A stretch of 64,000 bases of DNA. Source: Hyphomonadaceae bacterium (GTDB taxonomy: Bacteria > Pseudomonadota > Alphaproteobacteria > Caulobacterales > Hyphomonadaceae). The notes under the pieces were generated by a model that had not been told where the DNA came from, searched no databases, and saw only the letters and a program-made list of their open reading frames with translations. A program made the translations under genes and the position numbers. Shown in pieces: positions 29,155 through 38,984 of the stretch; position 1 is the stretch's first letter; every line of letters starts with the position of its first letter. The stretch lies in assembly GCA_016714495.1 (NCBI GenBank), contig JADKDU010000027.1:186001-250000 (forward strand). Direction: 5' to 3'.

Positions 29155-30348
29155 ATGGATGGCATTTTCTCGGTACTGGCGTCGCCATTGCCTTTCATCG
29201 TCTTGATCTCGATTGTCATCACGGTTCACGAACTGGGGCACTACTGGGTCGGGCGCGGATTTGGCGCTGCCGTCGAGTCCTTCTCAATCGGTTTTGGCCG
29301 ACCAATCGTCGAAACCCGGGACAAGCGTGGCACCCGCTGGCGCATCAACTGGCTGCCACTTGGCGGCTTCGTGAAATTCGTCGGCGAAATGCAGGCGCCC
29401 ACGGATACCCGAGAAACGCAGGAAACCATTGCGGCCAGAGCCGAACTCGAACCGGTTAAACTGGTCGGTAAGCTTTACACGGAGCTTGGCCCGATGAAGC
29501 GGCTTGCCGTGTCGCTTGGCGGCCCGCTCGCCAACTTCATCTTCGCGATCGTCGTATTCGCCTTTCTCGGGTTAGCCTTCGGCGTTCCGCAATCCAAGCA
29601 GATCTCGGTGGTCGACGTCTTGCCGAATTCGGTTGCTGCCTCCGCAGGCTTTAAGCCGGGTGATGTAATTCTGGAGGCAGGTGGACGTCCGGTCACGATG
29701 GCCAATGACGTCAACCGCGCTACTGAGCTTAGCGCCGGCGAAACCGTGACTTATCGCGTGCTGCGCGAAGGCGCTCCGGTCACCTTGCAAGCCACGCCGG
29801 TCGAGACCGAAGAGACCAACGCCGTCCTTCAGATGAAGCAGAAGGTCGGCCGCATCGGCATCAGGCTCACCGAGACCGACACCGCGATCCGCAACCTCAA
29901 TCCGATCGAAGCGGTTGGATACGGCATCACCTCTACGGGTGACGCCCTCGGCGCGACGGTCAACGTGCTGCGGCGCCTCGTCACCGGCAAGGAAGGCCTC
30001 GACAAGCTCAGCGGCCCCGTCGGCATTTTCACGCTGGCTGACAAGGTCACCGACCTTCATATGCAGCAGAAGAACGTCGATATCTGGGAGAAGCTTCGTC
30101 AGCTTTTCTTCAGTCTCCTGCAGCTTTCAGCCCTCCTTTCGATCGGGGTCGGCTTCTTCAATCTCCTGCCGATTCCCGTCCTGGATGGTGGAGCCGCTGT
30201 AATGTGCCTCGCCGAAGCCGCCACGGGGAAGGAAATCCCTGAAAAAGTGCAGCGTGTGGGGCTGACAATCGGGCTTGCATGCCTCGTCAGCTTTGCTCTT
30301 TTGATCACTTGGCAGGACATTTCCAGGCTATGGCCCGGGGGGTCGTGA
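29155..30348 (+). CDS. rseP: RIP metalloprotease RseP
   Basis: Membrane-embedded site-2 protease that cleaves anti-sigma factors and signal-peptide remnants. The zinc motif HELGH (His25, Glu26, His29) lies in the first transmembrane helix. One PDZ domain (residues about 140-215) follows, and the third ligand motif NLLPIPVLDGG is near the C-terminus. E. coli RseP has two PDZ domains; a single one is usual in alphaproteobacteria. The open frame has a TTG at 29149, but the ATG at 29155 with GAGAGG upstream is preferred. 397 residues. Confidence 0.95.
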   Translation: MDGIFSVLASPLPFIVLISIVITVHELGHYWVGRGFGAAVESFSIGFGRPIVETRDKRGTRWRINWLPLGGFVKFVGEMQAPTDTRETQETIAARAELEPVKLVGKLYTELGPMKRLAVSLGGPLANFIFAIVVFAFLGLAFGVPQSKQISVVDVLPNSVAASAGFKPGDVILEAGGRPVTMANDVNRATELSAGETVTYRVLREGAPVTLQATPVETEETNAVLQMKQKVGRIGIRLTETDTAIRNLNPIEAVGYGITSTGDALGATVNVLRRLVTGKEGLDKLSGPVGIFTLADKVTDLHMQQKNVDIWEKLRQLFFSLLQLSALLSIGVGFFNLLPIPVLDGGAAVMCLAEAATGKEIPEKVQRVGLTIGLACLVSFALLITWQDISRLWPGGS

Positions 30349-30446
30349 TCCTTCAGTCCGCCGCTTGAGCTTTCAGGCGGCATGTTGTCTTAAGACGGCG
30401 AAGAGACCCCTCTAAGGGTCCAACGTGAGTGTGAGGGGTTCCCGTG

Positions 30447-33113
30447 ATGCGGTCTTGGTTCGCGAGCGCGCTGGCGCTGACTGCGTCGGCTGGGGCCATC
30501 GTTGCCGCTCAAGATGTATCGCGTGTCAATGACGCGTGGGGGCAGCAACCGCCTCAGCCGGCGCAGCCGCAACAGCCGCCTGTACAACCACAGCCACAAC
30601 AACCCCCGGCGCAACCGCAGGCGCCGCGGATCATATCGCGCATCCTCGTCGAAGGTAACCAGCGTATCGAGTCGCGGACTGTGCTGTCCTACCTGTTGGT
30701 GAAGCCCGGCGATGCATTCGACCAGGATCGTATCGGTCTGTCCGTGCGGGCGCTGGGCGCCACCGGTCTGTTCGCAGACATCCAGATCGAAGCGCGCGGA
30801 AACGATCTCGTGGTTCGTGTGCTCGAGAACCCGATCATCAACCGCATCACTTTCGAGGGCAACAACGCGGTCACCACCGAGAAGCTCGAGGAAGAGACCG
30901 AGGCCGAGCCACGCCAGACCTTCACACTGTCGCGTGTCGAGCAGGATGTGCAGCGCATTCTCGAAGTCTATCGTCGTGCTGGCCGCTTCGCCGCGACGGT
31001 GACGCCGCAATACAAGGTGCTTGAACAGAACCGCGCCGACCTCATCTTCGTGATCGAGGAAGGCCCGACCACTGGCGTTCGTTCGATCAATTTTATCGGC
31101 AACGAAGCTTTTCCGGATGATCGCCTGCGTCGTGAGATCACAACGCGGCAGTCGCGTTGGTGGCGCTTTTTCGAACAGGCCGACAACTACAACCCGGGCC
31201 AGGTCGAGTACGACCGTTCACAGCTCACCGAATTCTACACCAACGAAGGCTATGCCGACTTCCGTGTCATCTCGTCTGTCGCCGAACTGACGCCGGATCG
31301 CCGTGATTTCTATCTCACCTTCACCGTGGACGAGGGCGAAAAGTACACTTTTGGCGATCTCAAAGTTGAGACGCAGCTTGAGAAACTTTCAAGCGAACGC
31401 CTCGAACTTGTGCTCGGTATCACGAAGGGATCGCAATTCCGCGCGAAGAGCATTCAGGACGCGATCGACACCCTGACCTTCGCAGCGGGCATCGCCGGTT
31501 ACGCCAACGTCCAGATCCGTCCGCGTGAAACCCGTGACCCGGTCAACCACACCATCGGCATCACCTTCGACGTGGACGAGGGCGCTCGCGTTTACATCGA
31601 GCGCATCGATATTCAGGGGAACACGCAGACGCTGGACCGCGTAGTTCGTCGCGAGATTCGGCTCGCCGAAGGCGATCAGTACAATCCCGTTCAGCTGGAC
31701 AACGCCAAGAATCGGATTCGCGCGCTGGGTTTCTTCAAGGCGGATACCGTTTCGGTCGAGAACGAGCCGGGCTCCACCGCCGACCGCACCGTGGTGAAGG
31801 TCAAAGTCGAGGAAGAAGCGACGGGCGAACTCGCTTTCTCCGCGGGCTTCTCATCGCAGGACTCCTTTCTGTTCTCGGTCAGCGCCCAACAACGCAACTT
31901 CCGCGGCCGCGGCCAGTACCTGTCTGCGCGGATCCAGACAACATCGCGCCAGCAGGATATCGAGTTCCGCTTCACCGAGCCGAAATTCCAGGACCGCAAC
32001 ATGGCTCTGGGCTTCGATCTCTTCCTCACGCAGTCGGATTTCTACGACATCGCCGGCTTCTCGAATTCGATCATCGGCAGCGGCGTCCGCCTCCAATTTC
32101 CGCTCTCGGACCAAGACCAGCTCGGTCTGCGCTACAACCTGCGCAGCGACGACCTGCAACTCGACACCAATGTGGACTCGCCAACCTACACGAACTGCGA
32201 CGTAGGTCAGTTCTTCCGGTCTTCGCTGTGCGACCAGCCCGGTGGCCAAATAACATCGGCAGTCGGTTACACCCTGACGATGAACCGCTCAAATGACTAC
32301 ATCAATCCGACCCGCGGGTATGACATCAACTTCAGCCAGGACATTGCCGGTCTGGGTGGCGATGTGAATTACCTGCGCAACGAGCTCAGAGCCTCCATCT
32401 ATCACGGCTTCGCACCGGGCTGGACCCTGACGGGCCGGATGGAGGCCGGCTATATCGACAGCTGGGGTGATGAGGGCGTTCGCATCAACAACCGCTTCTT
32501 CAAGGGTGGCAACTCGTTCCGCGGTTTCGATGTCGCCGGTCTCGGACCGCGCGAAGTACAATACTTTTTTGAAAACTCGACTGGCTGCGCGTTGTCCGCC
32601 ATCGATAGCTGCGCTGTGAAGCCGCTTTTCCTGGATGTGGGCGTCGCGCCGCCGAGTTCCAGCATTCCGCGTCTGAACGATGATGGTACGCAGGTCGTTA
32701 CCGAGGATGGTCAGCTGGTCTTTGATACGGCCGAGAAAGACGCTTCTGGCGACCTGTTGCCGATGAAAGTACGGGATTACAACGCTTTGGGCGGCAAGGC
32801 GTATGCGATTGGGTCCTTGGAATTGTCCTTCCCGATACCGTATGTTCCTGAAGAGCTTGGCGTTGACGGCGCGTTCTTCACGGAGTTCGGATCCCTCGGT
32901 CTCCTTGACGATGTGGACAAGGATCGCAGGTCCGATAGCGCGTTCGAGGCATACCGCGTCGACGACAGCGCCAGTCTCCGGGCCAGCGCGGGCCTCAGCA
33001 TCTTCTGGGACTCGCCGTTTGGTCCGATCCGTTTCGACTTCGCGCAGATCCTCGCCAAGGAAGAATACGACCGAACCGAATCCTTCCGGTTCAGCACCAA
33101 CACAAGGTTCTAG
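30447..33113 (+). CDS. bamA: outer membrane protein assembly factor BamA
   Basis: Core of the BAM machine inserting beta-barrel proteins in the outer membrane. A signal peptide (SWFASALALTASAGAIVAAQ) is followed by an unusual Pro/Gln-rich linker of about 30 residues (residues 35-62). Five POTRA domains then begin at IISRILVEGNQRIESRTV, and a C-terminal 16-strand barrel carries the family VRGF-like motif as GGNSFRGFDVAGLGPRE. The protein ends in phenylalanine (STNTRF), as barrels recognised by BAM do. The 888 residues exceed the usual 760-800, with extra length in barrel loops (e.g. after YFFENSTGCAL). GTG at 30444 or ATG at 30447 could be the start. Confidence 0.96.
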   Translation: MRSWFASALALTASAGAIVAAQDVSRVNDAWGQQPPQPAQPQQPPVQPQPQQPPAQPQAPRIISRILVEGNQRIESRTVLSYLLVKPGDAFDQDRIGLSVRALGATGLFADIQIEARGNDLVVRVLENPIINRITFEGNNAVTTEKLEEETEAEPRQTFTLSRVEQDVQRILEVYRRAGRFAATVTPQYKVLEQNRADLIFVIEEGPTTGVRSINFIGNEAFPDDRLRREITTRQSRWWRFFEQADNYNPGQVEYDRSQLTEFYTNEGYADFRVISSVAELTPDRRDFYLTFTVDEGEKYTFGDLKVETQLEKLSSERLELVLGITKGSQFRAKSIQDAIDTLTFAAGIAGYANVQIRPRETRDPVNHTIGITFDVDEGARVYIERIDIQGNTQTLDRVVRREIRLAEGDQYNPVQLDNAKNRIRALGFFKADTVSVENEPGSTADRTVVKVKVEEEATGELAFSAGFSSQDSFLFSVSAQQRNFRGRGQYLSARIQTTSRQQDIEFRFTEPKFQDRNMALGFDLFLTQSDFYDIAGFSNSIIGSGVRLQFPLSDQDQLGLRYNLRSDDLQLDTNVDSPTYTNCDVGQFFRSSLCDQPGGQITSAVGYTLTMNRSNDYINPTRGYDINFSQDIAGLGGDVNYLRNELRASIYHGFAPGWTLTGRMEAGYIDSWGDEGVRINNRFFKGGNSFRGFDVAGLGPREVQYFFENSTGCALSAIDSCAVKPLFLDVGVAPPSSSIPRLNDDGTQVVTEDGQLVFDTAEKDASGDLLPMKVRDYNALGGKAYAIGSLELSFPIPYVPEELGVDGAFFTEFGSLGLLDDVDKDRRSDSAFEAYRVDDSASLRASAGLSIFWDSPFGPIRFDFAQILAKEEYDRTESFRFSTNTRF

Positions 33114-33117
33114 AGTC

Positions 33118-33744
33118 ATGAAAGTCCGCAATCTCGCTCTGGCCGCCGCCTTCATGGTCGGTCTCGCCAATATGACCGGCGCCGCACTGGCGCAGACCAA
33201 GGTCTTCGTCGTGGACGAGGATCAAGTCCGTCGCGATAGCAAGGTCGGCAAGGAAATCGCAGCGGCGATCGGTGATTTTGTTACTAAAGCTGGCGACCAG
33301 CTTGGTCTGAAAACGCTGAAGACCGAGCTTGAAGCGGAATCTGCGCGTCTGAAGCCGCAGACAGAGTCCCTGACGCCTGAAGCGTTGAACGCCAACCCGA
33401 CGCTGAAAGCCCAGGTCGATGGACTTAACAAGAAGGCCAACGAGTACGTTCAGAAGTCGAATGTGCTCAACAAGAACATCGAACAACGCGACAATGGGAT
33501 GAGCATGGCATTCCTGGCCGTGCTTGGACCGGCCATCGATCACGTCGCCAAGGAGGCCGGCGCTGATCTCGTCCTGAGCACAGCGCAGATCTGGTACTCG
33601 AAGGACGCGGTTAATATCACGAAGAAGGTTGTCGCTCGCCTGGACGCCACCGTTCCTACGATTGCGGCGCTTCAGGCTGCCTTGCCGCCGCCGCCGGCAC
33701 AGGCCAACGCCACGGCGCCCAAACCATCGGGCGGCGGACAATAG
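33118..33744 (+). CDS. OmpH/Skp family periplasmic chaperone
   Basis: Holds unfolded outer-membrane proteins in the periplasm; the gene typically sits right after bamA. It has a cleavable signal peptide (LALAAAFMVGLANMTGAALAQ) and then TKVFVVDEDQVRRDSKVGKE, the conserved start of the family. A long helical region rich in Lys/Glu/Asn (residues 55-130) follows, and the core resumes in a region ending VVARLDA. The C-terminus is Pro/Ala-rich. 208 residues, somewhat long for Skp. Start four bases after the bamA stop. Confidence 0.88.
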   Translation: MKVRNLALAAAFMVGLANMTGAALAQTKVFVVDEDQVRRDSKVGKEIAAAIGDFVTKAGDQLGLKTLKTELEAESARLKPQTESLTPEALNANPTLKAQVDGLNKKANEYVQKSNVLNKNIEQRDNGMSMAFLAVLGPAIDHVAKEAGADLVLSTAQIWYSKDAVNITKKVVARLDATVPTIAALQAALPPPPAQANATAPKPSGGGQ

Positions 33745-33768
33745 CGCGAACCGAATGAAGGCGGAGCG

Positions 33769-34782
33769 GTGATCGATCCTAGGTTTTACGAGATCCAAGG
33801 GCCACTCAAAGCTTCGGATATCGCCACGCTGGTCGGCGGTTCAGGCATCCGAGGTGATTGCGGGCGCAGCGTTTCATCGCTTGCGCCCGTTTCGCTTGCA
33901 GGCGCGGGGGATCTGACATTCCAGGAAGGTGCAACCGGTGCGGCTAGCCTTCGTGCGGCGGGCATTGTGCTGGCGTCGCCCGATGCGGCGTCCTTGATCC
34001 CGGACGGACCGGTCGTGATTGAAGTCGTGCAGCCTCGCCGCGCCTTCGCGCAGGCTGCGTCACGGCTGGCGGTACTGAGGCAGTTTGAGTCCGGGCACCA
34101 GGCAATTCATCCTTCTGCACGCATCGACCCTTCGACCACGCTGGAGCCTGGCGTGACGGTTGGCGCCGGCGCTGCAGTTGGGCCGCATGCCCGCATCGGG
34201 GCGAACGCGGTGATCGGTCCGGGCGTGCAGATCGGCGCACGCACAACAATCGGATCGAACGCCAGCGTTCGCTGTGCCCTCATCGGCGACGGCGTGAGAA
34301 TATTTCCGGGGGCCGTCATTGGTGAAACCGGCTTCGGGCTGGCCGCGGACACCGGCGGGGTCGCGCTTACCCCTCATTTTGGTCGCGTGATCATGCAGAA
34401 TGGCGTGTCCCTGGGCGCCAATTCCTGCGTTGACCGTGGGCTTCTCGAGGACACGGTTATCGGCGAGGGAACGCACATCGATAACCTCTGCCATATCGGC
34501 CATAACTGCCGGATCGGGGCGCATGTCGTCATGGCGGCCTTCGCGGGGGTTTCGGGGTCCAGCCGGGTGGGCGACCGTGTCCAGTTCGGCGGCCGGGTCG
34601 GGCTCAAGGATCACGTCCATGTCGGCCAGGGCGCTCGTATTGCCGCCGGGGCGGCTGTGCTGAGCGATGTGCCTGCCGGGGAGACTTGGGCTGGCTATCC
34701 GTCAAAGCCCATCCGCTCGTGGATGCGCGAGCTTGCATGGCTCGCCCGCTCAGCGCAAAAGCGTCCCGGACAACAGGAATAA
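33769..34782 (+). CDS. lpxD: UDP-3-O-acylglucosamine N-acyltransferase (LpxD)
   Basis: Third acylation step of lipid A synthesis, transferring a hydroxyacyl chain from ACP to the amino group. An N-terminal uridine-binding domain is followed by a left-handed beta-helix of hexapeptide repeats (residues about 110-290). The catalytic histidine region IDNLCHIGHNCRIGAHVVMA and GRVGLKDHVHVG are clear. The start is GTG at 33769 with GGAG upstream. 337 residues. Only 33 bases separate it from lpxA; fabZ, which usually lies between them, is missing. Confidence 0.95.
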   Translation: MIDPRFYEIQGPLKASDIATLVGGSGIRGDCGRSVSSLAPVSLAGAGDLTFQEGATGAASLRAAGIVLASPDAASLIPDGPVVIEVVQPRRAFAQAASRLAVLRQFESGHQAIHPSARIDPSTTLEPGVTVGAGAAVGPHARIGANAVIGPGVQIGARTTIGSNASVRCALIGDGVRIFPGAVIGETGFGLAADTGGVALTPHFGRVIMQNGVSLGANSCVDRGLLEDTVIGEGTHIDNLCHIGHNCRIGAHVVMAAFAGVSGSSRVGDRVQFGGRVGLKDHVHVGQGARIAAGAAVLSDVPAGETWAGYPSKPIRSWMRELAWLARSAQKRPGQQE

Positions 34783-34815
34783 GCCGGGGAAGCCCGGCCA
34801 AGGGCACTCGCGCGC

Positions 34816-35607
34816 ATGGCAGTTTCGATCCACCCCACAGCGATCGTAGACAAGGGCGCTGAACTCGCAGATGGCGTCGAGATCGGTCCGTTCTGCGTCG
34901 TATCCGGCAAGGCCAGGTTGGACGTGGGTGTGAGGCTGGTCTCTCACGTCTCTGTTGCGGGTTCGACCACGATTGGCCCCCGCACGCAGGTTTTCCCGTT
35001 CGCTGCGCTCGGTCATCCGCCTCAAGATACGAAATACAAGGGTGAAGATACCAAGCTCATCATAGGAGCGGACAATCTTATTCGGGAAAGCGCTACATTC
35101 CACCTCGGCACTGTGCAGGGCAGGGGTGAGACGGTTATCGGCAGCCGCGGCTTCTTCATGAATGGCGCCCATATTGGACACGACAATATCGTGGGAAACA
35201 ATGTCATCTATGCGACTCACGCCGTCTCGGGCGGTCTCGCGACGATCAACGACTTCGTCATCCTTGGCGGCAATTCCGCCATCCACCAACTTGGCCGCAT
35301 CGGTGTGGGCGGCTTCATCGGCGGTTGCGCCCCCGTCGTGGGCGACGTCATTCCGTTTGGCATGGTCGACCACCATGGCCATCTGAACGGCCTGAACATT
35401 GTCGGCCTCAAGCGCCGCGGCGCAACGCGCGAGACGATTCATATGTTGCGCGCCGTCTACCGCGAACTGTTTTATGGCGAGGGGTTCTTTGAGGACCGCC
35501 TCGAGATGGTTGCGGAACGCTACGCTGCTGTTCCCGAAGTCATGCACATTGTTGACTTCATTCGCGTCGGAGAGAAGCGGCCGCTTTGTACGCCGAGGGC
35601 CAGTTGA
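34816..35607 (+). CDS. lpxA: UDP-N-acetylglucosamine acyltransferase (LpxA)
   Basis: First step of lipid A synthesis: O-acylation of UDP-GlcNAc. It starts with IHPTAIVDKGAELADGVEIG, the typical first coils of the beta-helix. The DTKYKGEDTKLIIG segment, the catalytic histidine in GFFMNGAHIGHDNIVGNNV and the GGNSAIHQLGRIGVGGFIG coil follow, then the helical C-terminal domain. 263 residues, normal. The stop shares one base with the lpxI ATG. Confidence 0.96.
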   Translation: MAVSIHPTAIVDKGAELADGVEIGPFCVVSGKARLDVGVRLVSHVSVAGSTTIGPRTQVFPFAALGHPPQDTKYKGEDTKLIIGADNLIRESATFHLGTVQGRGETVIGSRGFFMNGAHIGHDNIVGNNVIYATHAVSGGLATINDFVILGGNSAIHQLGRIGVGGFIGGCAPVVGDVIPFGMVDHHGHLNGLNIVGLKRRGATRETIHMLRAVYRELFYGEGFFEDRLEMVAERYAAVPEVMHIVDFIRVGEKRPLCTPRAS

Positions 35608-36455
35608 TGGCTGGTCGGTTAGCCATTGTCGCGGGCGGTGGCGATCTTCCGCGTCGTGTGGCCGAGCAAGCCCGCAAGACCGGCCGCAACCCGTTCGTCG
35701 TCGGCCTTAAGGGTTTTGCAGAAGCTGGGCTGCTCGAAGAGTACAACGGCCCTGAATTGTCCGTCGGCGAAATGGGCCGACTGATTCAGCTGATGAAGAA
35801 GGAAGGTTGCGAAGAGATGGTCTTTGCGGGCTGGCTGAAGCGCCCCGACTTCAGCTCGCTCAAGCTTGATCTCAAGGGGGTGCAGTCCCTTCCGAAAATC
35901 CTTGCGGCCGCCAAGAAGGGCGACGATGCGCTTCTACGCGCGGTCATGGATGTCTTTGCCGAGGCAGGGTTCCGCATCATCGGCGCCGATGATGTGCTGA
36001 ACGATCTCCTCGTCAGCGCGGGTCCGCTTGGCGCCATCATCCCCGACGCCGAGCACTGGCCTGATATCCGCCGGGCGGCTGAAGTCGCCAGAATTTCCGG
36101 CTCGCTGGAAATCGGGCAGGGTGCCGTCTCCTGCGCAGGCCTTGTTCTAGCCGTGGAAGCTCAGGAAGGCACTGACCGCATGCTTGCGCGTGTCGGCGAA
36201 CTACAGGTGGAAATCCGCGGCACGCCGGAAGCCCGCCGTGGCGTGCTCGTGAAGCGGCCGAAGCCGCAGCAGGAACGTCGTATCGACCTGCCCACCATCG
36301 GCGTCGCCACCGTGCAGGCCGCGGGCAAGGCCGGACTTGCCGGCATCGCCGTTGAAGCAGGCGCAGCCTTGGTGGTGGACCGCGAGGAGGTTGCTCGCGC
36401 TGCAGACCAACTCGGCGTTTTTATTTACGGGTTCACTCTGGCGGAAGTCGCGTGA
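35607..36455 (+). CDS. lpxI: UDP-2,3-diacylglucosamine diphosphatase LpxI
   Basis: Hydrolyses UDP-2,3-diacylglucosamine to lipid X; LpxI replaces LpxH in alphaproteobacteria. The 282-residue protein begins with LAIVAGGGDLPRRVAEQARK, and has MVFAGWLKRPDF, RIIGADDVLNDLL, and a C-terminal domain with IEVEAGAALVVDRE-like sequence. The open frame starts at 35586, but the ATG at 35607 overlaps the lpxA stop (TGATG) and is the natural start. The stop overlaps the lpxB GTG. Confidence 0.94.
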   Translation: MAGRLAIVAGGGDLPRRVAEQARKTGRNPFVVGLKGFAEAGLLEEYNGPELSVGEMGRLIQLMKKEGCEEMVFAGWLKRPDFSSLKLDLKGVQSLPKILAAAKKGDDALLRAVMDVFAEAGFRIIGADDVLNDLLVSAGPLGAIIPDAEHWPDIRRAAEVARISGSLEIGQGAVSCAGLVLAVEAQEGTDRMLARVGELQVEIRGTPEARRGVLVKRPKPQQERRIDLPTIGVATVQAAGKAGLAGIAVEAGAALVVDREEVARAADQLGVFIYGFTLAEVA

Positions 36456-37594
36456 GCCACGTCTTTCTCGTCACTGCGGAGGATTCGGGCGACGCCTTTG
36501 GCGCTGATGTAATTGATGCCCTTCGGGCGGCTGACCCGAGCGTGAGGATTTCCGGGATCGGCGGTGAACGCATGCGCGAGCGCGGCGCCCATACTGCCGT
36601 GGACATGTCGGGTCTGGCGGTGCTTGGCCTCGTGGAGGGCCTCAAGGCCTATGGGCGGGTGAAGCAGGCGGTTGAAAAAGCTGCCGACGCTATCGCCCAA
36701 GCTGATCCGGACAGCGTCGTGCTCATCGACAGCTGGGGCTTCATGTGGCGCGTGGCGCGCGCGCTGAAGCTGCGGGGGGCTCGCGCCAAACGTATCAAGC
36801 TGATCGGACCGCAGGTCTGGGCAACACGACCCGGCCGCGCTCGCGTGCTAGCGAAGTGGGTCGATCATCTTCTCTGCATCCACCCTTTCGAGCAGCCCTT
36901 CTATGTGAAATGGGGGCTGCCAACGACAGTGATTGGCAACCCCGCATTGCATCGCCTGCCAAAAGGCGACGCGGTGGCATTCCGCGCGCGCCACAGCCTT
37001 CCGATTGGCGCTCCCATCATCGGCCTGCTGCCCGGTAGCCGAAAAGCCGAGATGCGCCGCGTTGCTCCGACCCTGATGGAGGCGACACGTATCGTGCGCG
37101 AGCGCGATCCACGCCGCCATGTGGTCTGCATGGTCGCGCCCAGTGTGACCGGCGAAGTTGAGGCGCTCGCTGGTGCGCAGGCTTTCCCGGTCGTTCTGGT
37201 GAAGGACGAGACCGAGAAAGCCGACGCCTATGCCGCCATGACGGTTGCGATTGCGTGTTCCGGCACGGTCACCACCGAGCTCGCCGCGCAGGGCGCCGCC
37301 GTCGTCACGGGTTACAAGCTGGGTTGGATCACGTGGGCGTTGCTGCGCTTCTTCCTGTTCAAGTCGCGCTTCTCCGCGTTGGTCAATGTCGCCGCCAATC
37401 GCGAAGTCATACCGGAATTCCTCCAGACGCGTTTCAGCGCGAGCAATATCGAGCAAGCAGTGGAGGAGCGGCTCTCCAACCCCGCAGTACTTAAGGCGCA
37501 GCAAGATGGCCAGGGGGAGGCTATTCGCTTGATGTCTGGCACGGGCCGCCCCGCCGCGGAAATCGCTGCAGAGACGATCTTGAGGCTTTCCTGA
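36452..37594 (+). CDS. lpxB: lipid-A-disaccharide synthase (LpxB)
   Basis: Joins lipid X and UDP-diacylglucosamine to form the tetra-acyl disaccharide precursor. It is a GT19 glycosyltransferase of 380 residues: HVFLVTAEDSGDAFGADVI at the N-terminus (usually AGExSGD in relatives), SGIGGERM, LIDSWGFMWRVARAL, GPQVWATRPGRA, GLLPGSRKAEM and the CSGTVTTELA nucleotide-sugar motif. The GTG start overlaps lpxI. It is the last gene of the plus-strand envelope run. Confidence 0.95.
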   Translation: MSHVFLVTAEDSGDAFGADVIDALRAADPSVRISGIGGERMRERGAHTAVDMSGLAVLGLVEGLKAYGRVKQAVEKAADAIAQADPDSVVLIDSWGFMWRVARALKLRGARAKRIKLIGPQVWATRPGRARVLAKWVDHLLCIHPFEQPFYVKWGLPTTVIGNPALHRLPKGDAVAFRARHSLPIGAPIIGLLPGSRKAEMRRVAPTLMEATRIVRERDPRRHVVCMVAPSVTGEVEALAGAQAFPVVLVKDETEKADAYAAMTVAIACSGTVTTELAAQGAAVVTGYKLGWITWALLRFFLFKSRFSALVNVAANREVIPEFLQTRFSASNIEQAVEERLSNPAVLKAQQDGQGEAIRLMSGTGRPAAEIAAETILRLS

Positions 37595-37595
37595 A

Positions 37596-37624
37596 ACAAA
37601 AAGGGCGGCCCGAAGGCCGCCCTT
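37596..37624 (-). terminator. intrinsic terminator for gltA, shared by convergent lpxB
   Basis: A perfect 10-bp stem, AAGGGCGGCC (37601-37610) and its complement (37615-37624), with a CGAA tetraloop. On the minus strand the stem is followed by a T run (TTTTTGTTT), a strong Rho-independent terminator for gltA. On the plus strand the tail is short (TTG), but the same hairpin probably also ends the lpxB transcript. Confidence 0.88.
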
Positions 37625-37648
37625 GTAGACTGCAGATCCGTTGACCTA

Positions 37649-38950
37649 TCAGCGCGACGACATCGGCTGATAGTCGCGCTGGGCTGCGCCGGTATAGATC
37701 TGGCGCGGGCGGCCGATGCGCTGGGTCTTGTCGGTGGTCATCTCTTCCCACTGCGCGATCCAGCCAACGGTACGGGCAAGCGCGAACAGCACGGTAAACA
37801 TCGATACCGGGAAGCCCATAGCCTTCAGTGTGATGCCCGAATAAAAATCCACGTTCGGATAGAGTTTCTTCTCGATGAAGTACTCGTCCGACAGCGCGAT
37901 CTTCTCAAGTTCCATCGCGACTTCCAGCAGTGGATCATTGACGCCAACTTCTTTGAGCACTTCGCGGCAGGTTTGCTGCATGACCTTCGCACGAGGGTCG
38001 TAGTTCTTGTAGACGCGATGACCGAAGCCCATGAGGCGGACGCCATCCACCTTGTTCTTCACCTTGTCGACGTGCTTGCGAACGTTCTCGACGGTGCCGA
38101 TCTCCTGCAGCATCTGCAGCGCAGCTTCGTTGGCGCCGCCGTGCGCGGGGCCCCACAGACAGGCGATGCCGGCCGCGATGCAAGCGAACGGGTTGGCGCC
38201 CGACGAACCGGCGAGACGCACGGTTGAGGTCGAGGCGTTCTGTTCGTGGTCGGCATGCAGGATGAAGATGCGGTCCATCGCGCGGGCCAGAACTGGATTC
38301 ACTTTGTAATCTTCCGCAGGAACGGCGAACGACATGCGCAGGAAGTTAGATGCGTAGTCGAGTTCGTTGCGCGGTGACACGAAGGGTTGGCCAGTGTGAT
38401 ACTTGAACGCGCGCGCCGCGATCGTCGGCATCTTCGCAATCATGCGGTGCTGGGCGACCTTGCGCTGCTGCGGATCATCGACGTTCGTGGAGTCGTGATA
38501 GAAAGCCGACAGGGCGCCGACAGCGCCGCACATGATGGCCATTGGGTGCGCATCGCGACGGAAGCCTTCGAAGAAGCGGTCAAACTGCGCGTGGAGCATG
38601 GTGTGCCGCGTGATGGTCTTCACGAACTCCGAATTCTCGCTGGCGTTGGGCAACTCGCCATGCAGGAGCAGGTAGCAGACTTCCAGGAAATTCGATTTCT
38701 CGGCCAGCTGGTCGATAGGATAACCGCGGTGCAAGAGAATGCCCTGATCGCCGTCGATATAGGTGATCTGGCTTTCACAGCTCGCGGTCGAGGTGAACCC
38801 CGGATCCAGCGTGAACATGCCCGTCTGGGCGTGGAGTTTGCCGATGTCGATGACGTCGGGGCCAATCGTTCCCGCATAAACAGGCATTTCGACAGTCTTG
38901 CCATTGGCGGTGACGGTCGCCTTGCCGTTAGGTTTGACCTTGTTTTCCAT
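37649..38950 (-). CDS. gltA: citrate synthase
   Basis: Condenses acetyl-CoA and oxaloacetate to start the TCA cycle. It is a 433-residue type II (hexameric) enzyme with the Gram-negative N-terminal extension beginning near [20 protein letters not shown]. Catalytic segments: [32 protein letters not shown], the [14 protein letters not shown] histidine/arginine loop and the aspartate in NVDFYSG. AAGGAG lies just before the ATG. It is 34 bases downstream of gltX on the same strand. Confidence 0.97.
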   Translation of the reverse strand: MENKVKPNGKATVTANGKTVEMPVYAGTIGPDVIDIGKLHAQTGMFTLDPGFTSTASCESQITYIDGDQGILLHRGYPIDQLAEKSNFLEVCYLLLHGELPNASENSEFVKTITRHTMLHAQFDRFFEGFRRDAHPMAIMCGAVGALSAFYHDSTNVDDPQQRKVAQHRMIAKMPTIAARAFKYHTGQPFVSPRNELDYASNFLRMSFAVPAEDYKVNPVLARAMDRIFILHADHEQNASTSTVRLAGSSGANPFACIAAGIACLWGPAHGGANEAALQMLQEIGTVENVRKHVDKVKNKVDGVRLMGFGHRVYKNYDPRAKVMQQTCREVLKEVGVNDPLLEVAMELEKIALSDEYFIEKKLYPNVDFYSGITLKAMGFPVSMFTVLFALARTVGWIAQWEEMTTDKTQRIGRPRQIYTGAAQRDYQPMSSR

Positions 38951-38984
38951 CGACTAAGTCTCCTTAATAGCGGCTTCCCACCGC

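Noticed and set aside
32289..33200. 303-residue minus-strand frame opposite the bamA 3' end
   Set aside because: Shadow frame of bamA barrel sequence; no recognisable protein.
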